From: Candidatus Poribacteria bacterium
GTDB taxonomy: Bacteria > Poribacteria > WGA-4E > WGA-3G
Length of the DNA stretch: 64,000 nucleotides
Assembly: GCA_958295815.1 (NCBI GenBank)
Contig: OY282374.1
Location: 826,856-890,855, forward strand
Reading direction: 5' to 3'
This document shows, in pieces, positions 43,829 through 53,505 of the stretch. Below the pieces are notes generated by a model that had not been told where the DNA came from, did not search any database, and worked only from the letters and a program-made list of their open reading frames with translations. Every line of letters starts with the position of its first letter. Within the stretch, counting starts at the first letter, position 1. The translations under genes were made by a program, and so were the position numbers.

Positions 43829-44863
43829 ATGACGCTGAAGAAACGCATTGACGACATACGTACCGAGTTAGAACACCGGCAGTTTAAGAATGAAACTGCG
43901 GTGCGTCTGGGCATTATAGATCCGCTGCTCAAGGAATTGGGTTGGCCAACATCCAAGACTCAAGTTGTCTTTCCTGAATACAATGTCGAGGGAGGGAAAG
44001 TTGACTATGCTCTCTGCCATCCACCGGCAACGCCACGCATTTTCATTGAGGCTAAGCAAGTTGGAAAACTTGATGGCGCGGAAAGGCAACTTTTTGAATA
44101 TGCTGTTCATCAAGGTGTCCGCGTTGCTATCCTCACCGATGGGCAGAAATGGTCTTTTTTTTACCCGCCCGGAGAAGGATCTTACGAAGAACGCAAAGTA
44201 GTCGAGTTGAATCTCATCACAAGAGACAGCGCGGAGAGTGCCAATCTTCTAAACAGATACTTAAACTATGCGTCAATAAAAAGAGGTGATGCATTTGCTG
44301 CAATTGAAGAAGATTATCGGAGCTTTTCGCGGCATCGCGAGTTAAAGCGGCGTTTACCGGAAGTATGGCACAAAATCTTGCAAGAAAAAAATCAGGTGTT
44401 GCTGCAAACTATGATAGAAGATACGCAAAAAGTTTGTATATACACACCAACAGAAGAAGAGGTGCTTGCCTTTCTGGAAAGTTTAACGGTGGAATCCCAC
44501 GGAGATTCAGTTCCGTCAATTATGGTTCCGTCCGTTCCGGATTCAAAACCAAAACGATCGCTACAGTGGACAAAACTGGTTGTTACAATGCCCGATGGTG
44601 AAAGGGTTGAGGGTCCTACAATAAGAGATACTTTCGTTGAGGTAATTGAAAAGTTAGGCATAGAGAAGGTTGCAGCACTTGATATATCTCGGCGAAAGAT
44701 TCCACTCGTTGCGGCGTCTGAATACCCTGGTCGCACCCAAAGGCAAATAAGTTCATATTACATCTATACGGGCGGGACGACTAAAGATAAAAGACTAGAT
44801 CTTATGAAAATTGCCAAAGGTTTAGAGGTTGAACTGAAAGTGGAAATTGTTCCGAAAGAATGA
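43829..44863 (+). CDS. PD-(D/E)XK nuclease-like protein related to type I restriction HsdR N-terminus
   Basis: The 344-residue protein begins with the fold seen at the N-terminus of type I restriction R subunits. IRTELEHRQFKNETAVRLGIIDPLL carries the conserved Glu. VEGGKVDYAL gives the Asp and RIFIEAKQVG the ExK, followed by LFEYAVHQGVRVAILTDGQKW. These make a likely PD-(D/E)XK active site. No helicase domain, methylase or specificity subunit follows. The C-terminal 120 residues (TMPDGERVEGPTIRDTF) are not recognised; similar tails occur in stand-alone HsdR_N proteins. AGGAA lies upstream of the ATG. Confidence 0.78.
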   Translation: MTLKKRIDDIRTELEHRQFKNETAVRLGIIDPLLKELGWPTSKTQVVFPEYNVEGGKVDYALCHPPATPRIFIEAKQVGKLDGAERQLFEYAVHQGVRVAILTDGQKWSFFYPPGEGSYEERKVVELNLITRDSAESANLLNRYLNYASIKRGDAFAAIEEDYRSFSRHRELKRRLPEVWHKILQEKNQVLLQTMIEDTQKVCIYTPTEEEVLAFLESLTVESHGDSVPSIMVPSVPDSKPKRSLQWTKLVVTMPDGERVEGPTIRDTFVEVIEKLGIEKVAALDISRRKIPLVAASEYPGRTQRQISSYYIYTGGTTKDKRLDLMKIAKGLEVELKVEIVPKE

Positions 44864-44951
44864 TAAATCGTTCACAATTCATCTCTAATGGATTTATTGA
44901 TTGAACCTAGGAAGACTACAATACTATCTGTTTGATTGAAGGAGCGACAAT

Positions 44952-46496
44952 ATGAAACGAATTACGGTATTTCTCATCGGTTTTCTATTACTTTTCACAC
45001 AAACCTTCGGGTATGCTGAAGTTGCTTTACCAAGTGTTATCGGCAGTAACATGGTGTTGCAACGCGACATGCAAACCCCCATTTGGGGTTGGGCATCCGC
45101 AGGCGAAGAAATTACAATAACTCTCACTGCCGAGGGCGAAAGTGCCGAACCACTTTTTTCAACTACCGCGGTTGCTGACACGGAAGGCAACTGGCGAGTC
45201 AAACTCTCCGAGCAACAAGCAGGTGGCCCCTATACACTCAAGATCGCTGGCAGTAACACTCTTGAATTGACGAACATTCTTTTTGGTGAGGTTTGGGTCT
45301 GCTCTGGACAATCGAATATGGAGTGGTCGGTCCGTGCCTCAAGAGACGCTGAGGCAGAAATCGCTGCTGCAAGTTATCCGAGTATCCGACTGTTTCGTGT
45401 GCCACACAGAGCGTCAGGACTGCTTCAGAATGATGTGGAAGCAGACTGGTACGAAACCACTCCTGAGACAATTGAAAATTTTTCAGCGGTTGCTTACTAT
45501 TTCGGACGAAAACTTTATAAAAATCTTGATGTACCCATCGGATTAATCGATACCTCATGGGGTGGTACTCGCATTGAACCGTGGACGCCACCCACCGGTT
45601 TTGCCAACATTCCTGCCCTTGAAACCATATCCGAAGAGATTAAAGAGGCAGACGCCAACTATCTCCAACAACTTCCACAAAAAATGAAGGATATTGAAAC
45701 GTGGATAGCGGAGACACGAGAGGCGTTAGAAAGCGGCGCACGTCTTACAGAGATACCTGAAAATAGACACGCGTTAAGGCATCAGGCGAGACCAACCGGA
45801 CTTTACAACGGTATGGTGTATCCGCTTGTCCCTTATGCCATACGCGGGGCACTTTGGTATCAAGGTGAGTCGAACCTTCAAAACGGTATGCTCTATCATG
45901 AGAAGATGAAAGCACTCATCAACGGGTGGCGCGAGGTCTGGGGACAAGGCGATTTCCCGTTCTATTTCGTGCAACTGGCACCCTTCAATTACGGTGGTTG
46001 GTCTCGAAGCCCATTTTTCCTACCACAAATTTGGGAGGCGCAAGCGGCAACCTTATCTGTTCCTAATACCGGTATGGCTGTGACCACAGATATAGGTAAC
46101 CTCATAGACATCCATCCACGAAACAAACAGGAGGTAGGTAGGCGGTTGGCGTTGTGGGCACTTGCGAAAACCTACGGGAGAGAAGATGTAACCTACTCCG
46201 GTCCACACTACAAATCGATGGAGGTAGAAGACAGCACGATCCGGCTCAGTTTTGACTTTGTTGGTAGTGGGTTGATGGTGCGGGATGAAATGCCGCTCAC
46301 ATGGTTTGAAATCGCGGGTGAAGACAAGCAATTCGTCGAGGCAAAAGCGGCAATTGATGGGAACACGGTCGTTGTTTCTAGCGACTCTGTTGCTAATCCG
46401 GTTGCAGTCCGATTCGGTTGGCATCAGACTGCTGAACCAAATCTTGTGAACAAGGAAGGGCTACCCGCATCTCCATTTCGGACGCATCCATGGTAG
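44952..46496 (+). CDS. Sialate O-acetylesterase-like secreted carbohydrate esterase
   Basis: The 514-residue protein has a signal peptide (FLIGFLLLFTQTFGYAE), then a beta-rich region (LPSVIGSNMVLQRDMQ, GWASAGEEITITL). An SGNH-type esterase domain follows: the nucleophile Ser is in VCSGQSNMEWSV near residue 120, and GALWYQGESN supplies the oxyanion region. A probable Asp/His pair lies near DIHPRNKQEVGRRLA. This matches the DUF303/SASA family, which removes acetyl groups from sialic acids or acetylated plant and algal glycans. AAGGAG precedes the ATG. It is likely periplasmic and fits a sugar-acid scavenging region. Confidence 0.9.
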   Translation: MKRITVFLIGFLLLFTQTFGYAEVALPSVIGSNMVLQRDMQTPIWGWASAGEEITITLTAEGESAEPLFSTTAVADTEGNWRVKLSEQQAGGPYTLKIAGSNTLELTNILFGEVWVCSGQSNMEWSVRASRDAEAEIAAASYPSIRLFRVPHRASGLLQNDVEADWYETTPETIENFSAVAYYFGRKLYKNLDVPIGLIDTSWGGTRIEPWTPPTGFANIPALETISEEIKEADANYLQQLPQKMKDIETWIAETREALESGARLTEIPENRHALRHQARPTGLYNGMVYPLVPYAIRGALWYQGESNLQNGMLYHEKMKALINGWREVWGQGDFPFYFVQLAPFNYGGWSRSPFFLPQIWEAQAATLSVPNTGMAVTTDIGNLIDIHPRNKQEVGRRLALWALAKTYGREDVTYSGPHYKSMEVEDSTIRLSFDFVGSGLMVRDEMPLTWFEIAGEDKQFVEAKAAIDGNTVVVSSDSVANPVAVRFGWHQTAEPNLVNKEGLPASPFRTHPW

Positions 46497-46694
46497 TCGG
46501 TGGTCGGTCAAAGGTTTGGTTAAATCGTGCATTTTTTTAAGCAAGGGCGGTTTGTGGCAGAGATAGAATAAATAACTGACGCACGCCCGTCTAATACCTC
46601 TTCTGTACAACATAACTGCCAAAGCCTATGCGACTTAACCACAAACCTGCTCCGGAACGAAGTGGAGGGCAGAATGGAGGCACATAGTTAAAAA

Positions 46695-47837
46695 ATGAAA
46701 ATTACTGCTATCAAAACCTTTATGGCACGCTTTGGCAACCGACCACGCGGTCTCATCAAAGTAGAGACAGACGAAGGGATTTACGGCTGGGGTGAAGCCT
46801 ACTCTACGGGTCCCGATCTTTCTGTTGAACCGATTGCCAACTACATTTTTGAGATGATTCAGGGCGATGATCCGAGGCGGATTGAGTATATTATGATGAA
46901 ACTGCATCAACAGTTTCGTTTCCCGCCGGGCGGTGCTGGTCTTGCTGTCATTTCTGCAGTCGATCATGCTTTGTGGGACATCAGTGGGAAAGCTGCAGGT
47001 TTACCGGTCTACATGCTCCTCGGTGGACATGCCCGAGACCGCATCCGTGTCTATCGCGGTATCGGTGGCAGGGATGGCATTGAAGCCGCTGATCAAGCAC
47101 ACAAACTCCATGAAGATTGGGGATTTACCGCCTTCAAGACCAGTCCTTATCAGCTTGATCCTGATGCAGATCGATGGGGACGCGTCTGTGATGCCGCTGC
47201 GACCTATTTTGAGCAAATTCGAGAGAATACGCCGTCGGATTGGGAGTTCGCCTTCGATCCACACGCCAAAATCTTTGAGCCGATTCGCGCACTGCAACTC
47301 GCGAATGCTCTCGCGCCTTACGATCCGTATTTCTATGAGGAACCACTACGTCCCGAGCATATACCGGCATGGACGCGGCTCCGTTCCCAGATGCAAGTCC
47401 CACTCGCGACTGGGGAATCCCTCTACACGCGCTTTGAGTTTCTGGACATCATTGCCGGGCAAGGTGCTGACATCATTCAACCTGACATTTGTGTTTGTGG
47501 TGGGTTGTTGGAGATGCGCAAGATTGCCGCGATCGCTGAGGCACACTACGTGAGTATTGCCCCGCATAATCCCATGGGACCACTGGCGACGGCTGTCAAT
47601 GTACACTTCGCCGCGGCAACTGTAAACTTCAAAATTTTGGAGTATCTCTTGCCTACTGAAACGGAATGGAACGCGTGGGTAGACGAACCGTATCTGCCCA
47701 AAGACGGCTATCTGGAATTACGCGACAGTCCTGGCTTGGGGGTAGAGGTGAACGAAACCGCAATTACAGACAACGAATACATCCATTGGCAACGCACCTG
47801 TCCTACCCGTCCCGACGGTTCAACAGGTTACATTTAA
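46695..47837 (+). CDS. Enolase-superfamily sugar-acid dehydratase (galactonate-dehydratase-like)
   Basis: The 380-residue protein has the mandelate racemase/MLE capping domain and barrel. Metal ligands are Asp in FAFDPHAKIFEP, Glu in YEEPLRPEHI and Glu in LATGESLYTRFEF. The catalytic His is in IAPHNPMGPLATA. This DPH/EEP/GES/HNP pattern is close to D-galactonate dehydratase and its relatives, which remove water to give 2-keto-3-deoxy acids. The exact sugar acid is not certain. GGAGG lies upstream of the ATG, with long spacing. Confidence 0.87.
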   Translation: MKITAIKTFMARFGNRPRGLIKVETDEGIYGWGEAYSTGPDLSVEPIANYIFEMIQGDDPRRIEYIMMKLHQQFRFPPGGAGLAVISAVDHALWDISGKAAGLPVYMLLGGHARDRIRVYRGIGGRDGIEAADQAHKLHEDWGFTAFKTSPYQLDPDADRWGRVCDAAATYFEQIRENTPSDWEFAFDPHAKIFEPIRALQLANALAPYDPYFYEEPLRPEHIPAWTRLRSQMQVPLATGESLYTRFEFLDIIAGQGADIIQPDICVCGGLLEMRKIAAIAEAHYVSIAPHNPMGPLATAVNVHFAAATVNFKILEYLLPTETEWNAWVDEPYLPKDGYLELRDSPGLGVEVNETAITDNEYIHWQRTCPTRPDGSTGYI

Positions 47838-47847
47838 GAAATAGTCG

Positions 47848-47885
47848 TCAGTTGTCAGCAATTGATGGGTTTCTAAATACTGACG
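47848..47885. repeat. Short GTCAGT...CTGAC element
   Basis: GTCAGTTGTCAG opens and CTGAC closes a short block just after the dehydratase stop, in the same words as the repeat at 38124. It fills most of the gap between two convergent genes. Confidence 0.45.
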
Positions 47886-47889
47886 CTGA

Positions 47890-49362
47890 TTACTGATGGC
47901 TATTCGCAATATACGCCTGCAGATGTTTCAACGCCTGTCCGTTATCCATCACAGATCGAGCACGCGCAATTGCTTCCTCAGGCTCTGTGCAGATTCCCAG
48001 CAGATAGTCAACCATTGCTGTGTTCAGAAGAATTCTATCGTAGATATGTCCTTTTTCGCCGGATAGGGCTGCCACGCCTGCTTCGGCGAATGCTTGCGCG
48101 CTTACAACCTCTGGACGTGGACTCCGGGCATAGTCAAATCCGTAAGTCTCTGGATCTATATCTATCGCGAAATCTTCACGGACACCGTTCAAGCGACGAA
48201 ATCCTTGCGAATAATTGATTGCCATTCTGTCGTGTGTAGACGGTTTTCCAAGACGCAACGCATAGTGACTTGTCCCTTCTTCACCCTTCACGGCGACAGC
48301 GGCGTCAACCCCGCGTTCCCAAGCCAATTGAAGGAGCGGTTTCTCGTAACCGATGTGGTAATAGCCAAGCACCATATAATTTGCTTCCCGCGCTGAAAAG
48401 AACTGTTGTGCCTTCTCGGTCGCTGCCCAAGGTGGACGTTTTTTGATATGTACCCGCAATTCGCGCAAATTGTAAGCTGCAGGACGATACTCGCGCTGGC
48501 TAATATATCCAAACCCTATTGATTCGTCTGTAATCAGCGAAGCAGTTTGTCCGAGTGATAAGCGTGTGTTTGCGCCGAGTGCCTTCAAAATAGCCTCCTC
48601 CGTTACGCCATTTTTCGGGGGCATTGCATCCACACTGTGAAGGAGTGACGCTTCGCCGAGTGCTGCGCGCACTGCTGCTACAAAAAGGGTCGGACGAAAA
48701 TAGCGGGTCGCGCCGTCGTAAGGCTGTCCAAAGTGCGTGAGCGAGGTAACATCAATAGGTTGTACCTCTTCCGGTCCAAAAAATGAATCAAGATAGCCTC
48801 GGACTTCCTCATAAGTTTCACGATTCATCCGTTGTCCTATAAGAGCAGCACCTTTAAATGCTGGTTTTACATCGTCACTGAGGATGGCTTCGCACATCTC
48901 GCGCGTTTCAACGTAACTTAAATGTTTTGCCCGTAAAATCTTTTTCAACGCGTTCACGACAACTGCCTCTGTCGGATTCTGTGGCGCGTATCCGCTGTCA
49001 GGGTTCATTAGGTATTGAATTTCTGGTGGCAGCTGTTCTGTGAGTGCTGAACGATATTTGTGAAATGCTGTTTTCTCTGCTGGACTCCACTGTGTCGATT
49101 TTGGAAAATAGGCGCGGAGCGTCATTGCCGCGAAAAACGCCCCCATCTGTGCTGCTGATGCCGTCTCTGTTTCTGGCAGTCTACCCGTTACGGATTTCAG
49201 AATTGCTTCAAGAATCGGTTCGGGTTGCGGTGAATCCGAGAGATTTATGCCTAATGGACGTGTCTGATGTGGTCCGGTACAAACTCTCGCCTGTGCTTCG
49301 AGTAGGTCTGTATTGGGTCCAGGATATACCGGTGTGTATGCGTGAGAATCAAAATATTCCAT
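47890..49362 (-). CDS. TrpD-like (glycosyl transferase family 3) protein
   Basis: The 490-residue protein resembles anthranilate phosphoribosyltransferase-like enzymes. SVTGRLPETETASAAQMGAF is the helical N-terminal domain. GEASLLHSVDAMPPKNGVTE and VKGEEGTSHYAL lie in the transferase barrel. The end (YDRILLNTAMVDYL, ARSVMDNGQALKHL) is the family C-terminus. It is about 150 residues longer than TrpD and has no other trp genes nearby, so it may use another substrate. I chose the ATG at 49362. A GTG two codons upstream has better spacing (5 bases) to GGAGG and could be the true start. Confidence 0.75.
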   Translation of the reverse strand: MEYFDSHAYTPVYPGPNTDLLEAQARVCTGPHQTRPLGINLSDSPQPEPILEAILKSVTGRLPETETASAAQMGAFFAAMTLRAYFPKSTQWSPAEKTAFHKYRSALTEQLPPEIQYLMNPDSGYAPQNPTEAVVVNALKKILRAKHLSYVETREMCEAILSDDVKPAFKGAALIGQRMNRETYEEVRGYLDSFFGPEEVQPIDVTSLTHFGQPYDGATRYFRPTLFVAAVRAALGEASLLHSVDAMPPKNGVTEEAILKALGANTRLSLGQTASLITDESIGFGYISQREYRPAAYNLRELRVHIKKRPPWAATEKAQQFFSAREANYMVLGYYHIGYEKPLLQLAWERGVDAAVAVKGEEGTSHYALRLGKPSTHDRMAINYSQGFRRLNGVREDFAIDIDPETYGFDYARSPRPEVVSAQAFAEAGVAALSGEKGHIYDRILLNTAMVDYLLGICTEPEEAIARARSVMDNGQALKHLQAYIANSHQ

Positions 49363-49532
49363 TGTCACAATGTCCTCCGAGTGGACCTCAATTATATCTT
49401 TGTAGTGCAACGTCCGATGAATTCTATTATACTGCATATCATCGTTTAAAACAAGTTCTGTGAGTTCTATTGGGTTTTTGAATTAAATGCTGAGTTATGC
49501 TATTATGCTGGAAAACCTGAACGGAGCGAAAC

Positions 49533-50702
49533 ATGAAGATAAAAGACATACAGACAGTCCGAATCAACGTGCCGCCGCGCGATGGCGAACGTACGCAACC
49601 ACGTCGCGAACCGTGGAATGCCCACGCCGAAGTCGCGAATCCGATGTCACGTTATCCACAATACAAACGCCATCGTTCCAGTTGGATGCCAAAATGGGAT
49701 ACCGTCTACGTCAAGGTCACCGCCGAAGACGGTACTTGGGGTATAGGCGAGACCTCCTTCGGCACACCAGTCGCAGCGATTATTGATGAACACTTCGCAC
49801 CGATGCTGATCGGTGAAAACTGCTTCGCCGTTGAAAAGATTTGGGATATGATGTTTCGTATGTCCAAACCTTATGGCTCGCAGGGCTTGACCAGTTGTGC
49901 AATCAGCGGTGTTGACATCGCCTTGTGGGATTTGAATGGCAAGATTAAGAACCAACCCGTCTATGAACTGCTCGGCGGTCCTGTGCGTGACAGGCTCTTC
50001 GCCTACGCTACTGGTAACGATACCGATTGGCAATTGGAACTCGGGTTCAAAGCGGTGAAGTTGGCGTGTCCTTACGGACCCGTGGACGGTGAATGGGGCT
50101 TAAAAGAAAACGAAAAACTGGTCGCGAAAACCAGAGAAACGGTCGGAGACGATGTCGAAATCATGCTTGATTGCTACATGGCTTTTGATGTTGACTACAC
50201 CATCCGCTTGGCACACCGTTTACGTCCCTATCGCCTCAAATGGATCGAGGAGTATCTCATTCCAGAAGACATTGATGGCTTGGTGAAAGTTAGAGAGGCT
50301 GTCGATTGGGTGAGTCTGGCAAGTGGTGAGCATCACTACACCCGTTTTCCATTTCAACAGATTATCGAGAGACGATGCTTGGATATCTTACAGCCCGATA
50401 CTTTTTGGGTGGGTGGTATAACCGAGTGTGTTAAGATCTGTCATCTCGCAGACGCTGCCGGTCTAACAGTAATCTTTCATGGTGGTGGACTCCGGCAATC
50501 TGGGCTCCATCTTTCTGCCGCTATGCCCAATACACCTTGGGTAGAATACTACCTCGGTGTCCCACCGGGTGTGCCTTTGGAGGAGACGAAATTGTTTGAA
50601 GGCGAATCTCTTCCTACAGACAGTTATATCTTCCCAAATGATGGTCCTGGACTCGGTCTGCATATTGAAGAAGAGTGGCTAACACCGAGGAATCCACGAT
50701 AA
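49533..50702 (+). CDS. L-rhamnonate dehydratase-like enolase-superfamily enzyme
   Basis: The 389-residue protein fits the rhamnonate dehydratase subgroup. VKLACPYGPVDG replaces the usual Lys-x-Lys strand. Metal ligands are in IMLDCYMAFD, KWIEEYLIPED and LASGEHHYTRF. The loop FHGGGLRQSG, close to the catalytic His of this group, follows. The enzyme removes water from L-rhamnonate or a similar acid to give a 2-keto-3-deoxy acid, which an HpaI-type aldolase such as that encoded at 37278 could cleave. GGAG precedes the ATG. The next gene starts one base after its stop. Confidence 0.85.
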   Translation: MKIKDIQTVRINVPPRDGERTQPRREPWNAHAEVANPMSRYPQYKRHRSSWMPKWDTVYVKVTAEDGTWGIGETSFGTPVAAIIDEHFAPMLIGENCFAVEKIWDMMFRMSKPYGSQGLTSCAISGVDIALWDLNGKIKNQPVYELLGGPVRDRLFAYATGNDTDWQLELGFKAVKLACPYGPVDGEWGLKENEKLVAKTRETVGDDVEIMLDCYMAFDVDYTIRLAHRLRPYRLKWIEEYLIPEDIDGLVKVREAVDWVSLASGEHHYTRFPFQQIIERRCLDILQPDTFWVGGITECVKICHLADAAGLTVIFHGGGLRQSGLHLSAAMPNTPWVEYYLGVPPGVPLEETKLFEGESLPTDSYIFPNDGPGLGLHIEEEWLTPRNPR

Positions 50703-50703
50703 T

Positions 50704-51663
50704 ATGGTACGTTGTGTCCCCTTTTTTCTTCTGTTCTGTATTATCAGTGGCGCGGCGGCACAAGTATTAATTGATTATGTGATTGCGGTTGTCAATGAGG
50801 ATGCCATCACACGCAGCGAGCTTGACAGTGAATTAAGTATCGCTGCTATCATGCAAACGTCTCTTACCGATACGCTGACTGTTGCTGAAAGGCGTGCAGT
50901 GCTTGATACTATCATTGACCGAAAATTGGTTTTACAAGAATCTAAGCGGCTCGGTATTGTCGTTACCGAGCGCGACGAACGGGTGGAAGAAAAGGTAGCC
51001 GAGATTCGCAAGAAATATGCTTCAGATGCAGCGTTCCAACGCGCTTTACAGCGGCATAGGTTAGAAGATAAAGCACTTAAAACATGGATTTATGAGCAAC
51101 TGGTTTACGATGAATTTTTCCGGCGCATATTTTTCAATGCCCTCAATAGCGCAGAGATTGCTACGTTAGCCAAGTCGTACTATGATGCAAACGTTGCCGA
51201 ATTTATTGTGCCACCTACGGTCACCTTTAAAGCTCTATTTATCTTTGTACCGAAGGACGCGTCAGAAGCGGAAAAGCAGAAAGCCGAAGGTTTGGTACAA
51301 CAACTCTATACACGTTTGGAACAAGGTGAAACATTTGAAGCTGTCCGTGAAATGTATAAAACGCAGTTAACCATTAGGTTCGAGGTTTTAACGCTTGAGG
51401 TAGACACACCGTTGGGTGCTGTCGTAACCGAGTTGAAAAATTCTGAGCGGAGCGCGCCGCTCCGGGTTTCGGACGGATACCAGATTGTTGAACGCATTCA
51501 GAGTAATCCGTCCCGCCTGAAAACTTATGCGGAAGTCAGCGAAGAAATTATTGACAGAATTCAGCAGGAGAAAGCAAAAACCGAATTTGGAGCATGGTTA
51601 GCCAAACGAAGGGAAGAGGAGAGTTGGCATATTTTAGATGATGCACTGGGGACGGAAGAGTGA
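50704..51663 (+). CDS. SurA-like periplasmic peptidyl-prolyl isomerase/chaperone
   Basis: The 319-residue protein has a signal peptide (FFLLFCIISGAAAQ), then VLIDYVIAVVNEDAITRSELD, the standard start of SurA N-domains. A helical chaperone region is followed by a single parvulin-like domain (VTFKALFIFVPKD, LYTRLEQGETFEAV, SAPLRVSDGYQIVERI). Key parvulin residues are hard to judge, so chaperone activity is more certain than isomerase activity. It would escort outer-membrane proteins such as the TonB receptors. The stop overlaps the start of the TPR gene (GTGA). Confidence 0.87.
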   Translation: MVRCVPFFLLFCIISGAAAQVLIDYVIAVVNEDAITRSELDSELSIAAIMQTSLTDTLTVAERRAVLDTIIDRKLVLQESKRLGIVVTERDERVEEKVAEIRKKYASDAAFQRALQRHRLEDKALKTWIYEQLVYDEFFRRIFFNALNSAEIATLAKSYYDANVAEFIVPPTVTFKALFIFVPKDASEAEKQKAEGLVQQLYTRLEQGETFEAVREMYKTQLTIRFEVLTLEVDTPLGAVVTELKNSERSAPLRVSDGYQIVERIQSNPSRLKTYAEVSEEIIDRIQQEKAKTEFGAWLAKRREEESWHILDDALGTEE

Positions 51664-53348
51664 GGCGGAATGAACGAATGCGAAATTATTACGATCTATA
51701 CCTCGCGGAAAATCAAGCAGCACAGGACAGGGTTCTGATAGGGAAATGGAAACTGTTTTTCGTTGGGATCCTTTTGTTTGTGTTCACTGCGTTGACCTTT
51801 GGAGACCTTTTACCTGCGGATATAGCGGATTATCCTAAGACGTTCCAGAAGCAGCTGAAGGACGCGGAGCGCGCATTTCAGTCAGAACGATGGCATGATG
51901 CGCTTCGTTTGTACCGAGTTGTCGCCAAAGAGGTGCCTGAATTCCCAGTTGCTTATATCGGAGAGGGGGATGCTGCTGCAAAACTGAAGGACTATCCCAC
52001 TGCTATTGCTGCCTTCCAACGTGCTTTGCAACTTCTCTCAACGCAGCGACAAGGCGATGTTGCAAGGTCGCGCCTGCAAGTTATGGTACAAGCTAAACTT
52101 GCTACTGCGTATCACCGTGATAAGCAACTTGACGAAGCCGATATATGGTTTCAAAAAGCCATTAAGGATGCCGGTGAGGACGCACCGGCGGCGTGGTATG
52201 TCGCTTTAGGACAGATTGAGACCGAGCGCGGGAACTTAGAGCAGGCACGCAGATACTATATTGTTGCTGTCCAACTGCATCCGGACACAACAGCTGCCTA
52301 TAACAATCTGGGACATGTGCTTCTCAAACTCAATCGGATTGACGAAGCTGATGCCGTTTTTCGGGAGGCACTCACCCAAGATAAGACGCTTGCTAGTGCC
52401 GCGTTCGGTCGTGGTGAAGTCGGGGCGAGGCGTGGACAACTCGCTGTTGCACAAAATTTTTATGAGCGAGCCATTCGTCACGCACCGCACGAACCGGTAT
52501 TTTACAAATCACTCGCGGACGTTCTTCACGATATGGGAAACACTAAAGAGGCTAAAGCCACTGAAGCACGCTACCGCCGAACCCTTGCGGAACGCTATCT
52601 CCGTCAGGCACATTGGTTCATAGAAAAAAAACAACTACGACGTGCCTTAATACCTCTGCAGAAGGCAATTGAAGCAGATGACACTTTTGCGTCTGCATTG
52701 AAAGATTACGCCTACGTTCAAATGCAACTTGGTGAGTTGACAGTCGCCAAGCAGTCGTATCAACGTGTACTCACAATAGAACCTACTTCCCGCCAAGCAC
52801 TATTTCATCTCGGCATGATTGAAGCAAAACTTGGAGATCAAGCGACAGCTGTATCCCACTATCTCACGCTCATTCAACATGAACCAGATTTTATGGACAC
52901 CTACGTCCAACTCGCGAACCTGCATAAACAGATAGGGGATTTGGCGGATGCCGAACAAGCACTGACAATGGGAATACAACATGAACCTACGTGGGCACCC
53001 GGATATTTGTGGCGCGGAAAGATTTATCAGAAACAGGGACTATCCAATATGGCGGAGACCGATTTCCGTCGTGCGATCGAACTCGCGCCAGACGTTCCGT
53101 TTCCCAAAGAGGCGTTAGCGTCTCTTCTTGCATCGGAAAACAGAAAGCTTAATGAGGCACTTACACTTGCTGAAGCAGCTGTGGAAAGCGATGGACGACC
53201 CACACATCGTGCCACACTTGCCTTTGTCTATTACCGTCTCGACCGGATCCGCGATGCCCGGAGTGAAATTGATGGTGCTTTCACCGAAGCCTCTAATCAC
53301 CCTTATATCCTAAAAATTCGTTCAAAAATTCTAAAAACCGATCCATAG
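51660..53348 (+). CDS. Membrane-anchored tetratricopeptide-repeat protein
   Basis: The 562-residue protein has a cytoplasmic N-terminus, one membrane helix (LFFVGILLFVFTALTFG, residues about 32-48), then about eleven TPR units to the end. Examples are PVAYIGEGDAAAKLKDYPTA, AAYNNLGHVLLKLNRIDEA and FMDTYVQLANLHKQIGDLAD. The start is GTG, overlapping the SurA-like stop by 4 bases, so translation is coupled. TPRs bind partner proteins; with SurA it may act in outer-membrane assembly or protein sorting. No catalytic domain is present. Confidence 0.88.
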   Translation: MRRNERMRNYYDLYLAENQAAQDRVLIGKWKLFFVGILLFVFTALTFGDLLPADIADYPKTFQKQLKDAERAFQSERWHDALRLYRVVAKEVPEFPVAYIGEGDAAAKLKDYPTAIAAFQRALQLLSTQRQGDVARSRLQVMVQAKLATAYHRDKQLDEADIWFQKAIKDAGEDAPAAWYVALGQIETERGNLEQARRYYIVAVQLHPDTTAAYNNLGHVLLKLNRIDEADAVFREALTQDKTLASAAFGRGEVGARRGQLAVAQNFYERAIRHAPHEPVFYKSLADVLHDMGNTKEAKATEARYRRTLAERYLRQAHWFIEKKQLRRALIPLQKAIEADDTFASALKDYAYVQMQLGELTVAKQSYQRVLTIEPTSRQALFHLGMIEAKLGDQATAVSHYLTLIQHEPDFMDTYVQLANLHKQIGDLADAEQALTMGIQHEPTWAPGYLWRGKIYQKQGLSNMAETDFRRAIELAPDVPFPKEALASLLASENRKLNEALTLAEAAVESDGRPTHRATLAFVYYRLDRIRDARSEIDGAFTEASNHPYILKIRSKILKTDP

Positions 53349-53385
53349 TATGATTTCCAAATTTTGTTCCTCTCTATTTTTTTCT

Positions 53386-53414
53386 TGATAATTAAAGCAA
53401 AAAATGCTACAATT
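53386..53414 (+). promoter_or_regulatory. Sigma-70 promoter of the MGDD-repeat lipoprotein
   Basis: TTGATA (53386-53391), 17 bases, TACAAT (53409-53414), with an extended TGC ahead of the -10. It is about 90 bases before the ATG. The TTTTTTCTTGA start is shared with the promoter at 54176. Confidence 0.75.
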
Positions 53415-53505
53415 GCTGAAATTGTATGGTAAATTGATCTTTCACCTGGAAAAGTGCAGGTGTACATAGGTCATTACTTTGGAATATAGAATAAGGAGCA
53501 CTACA

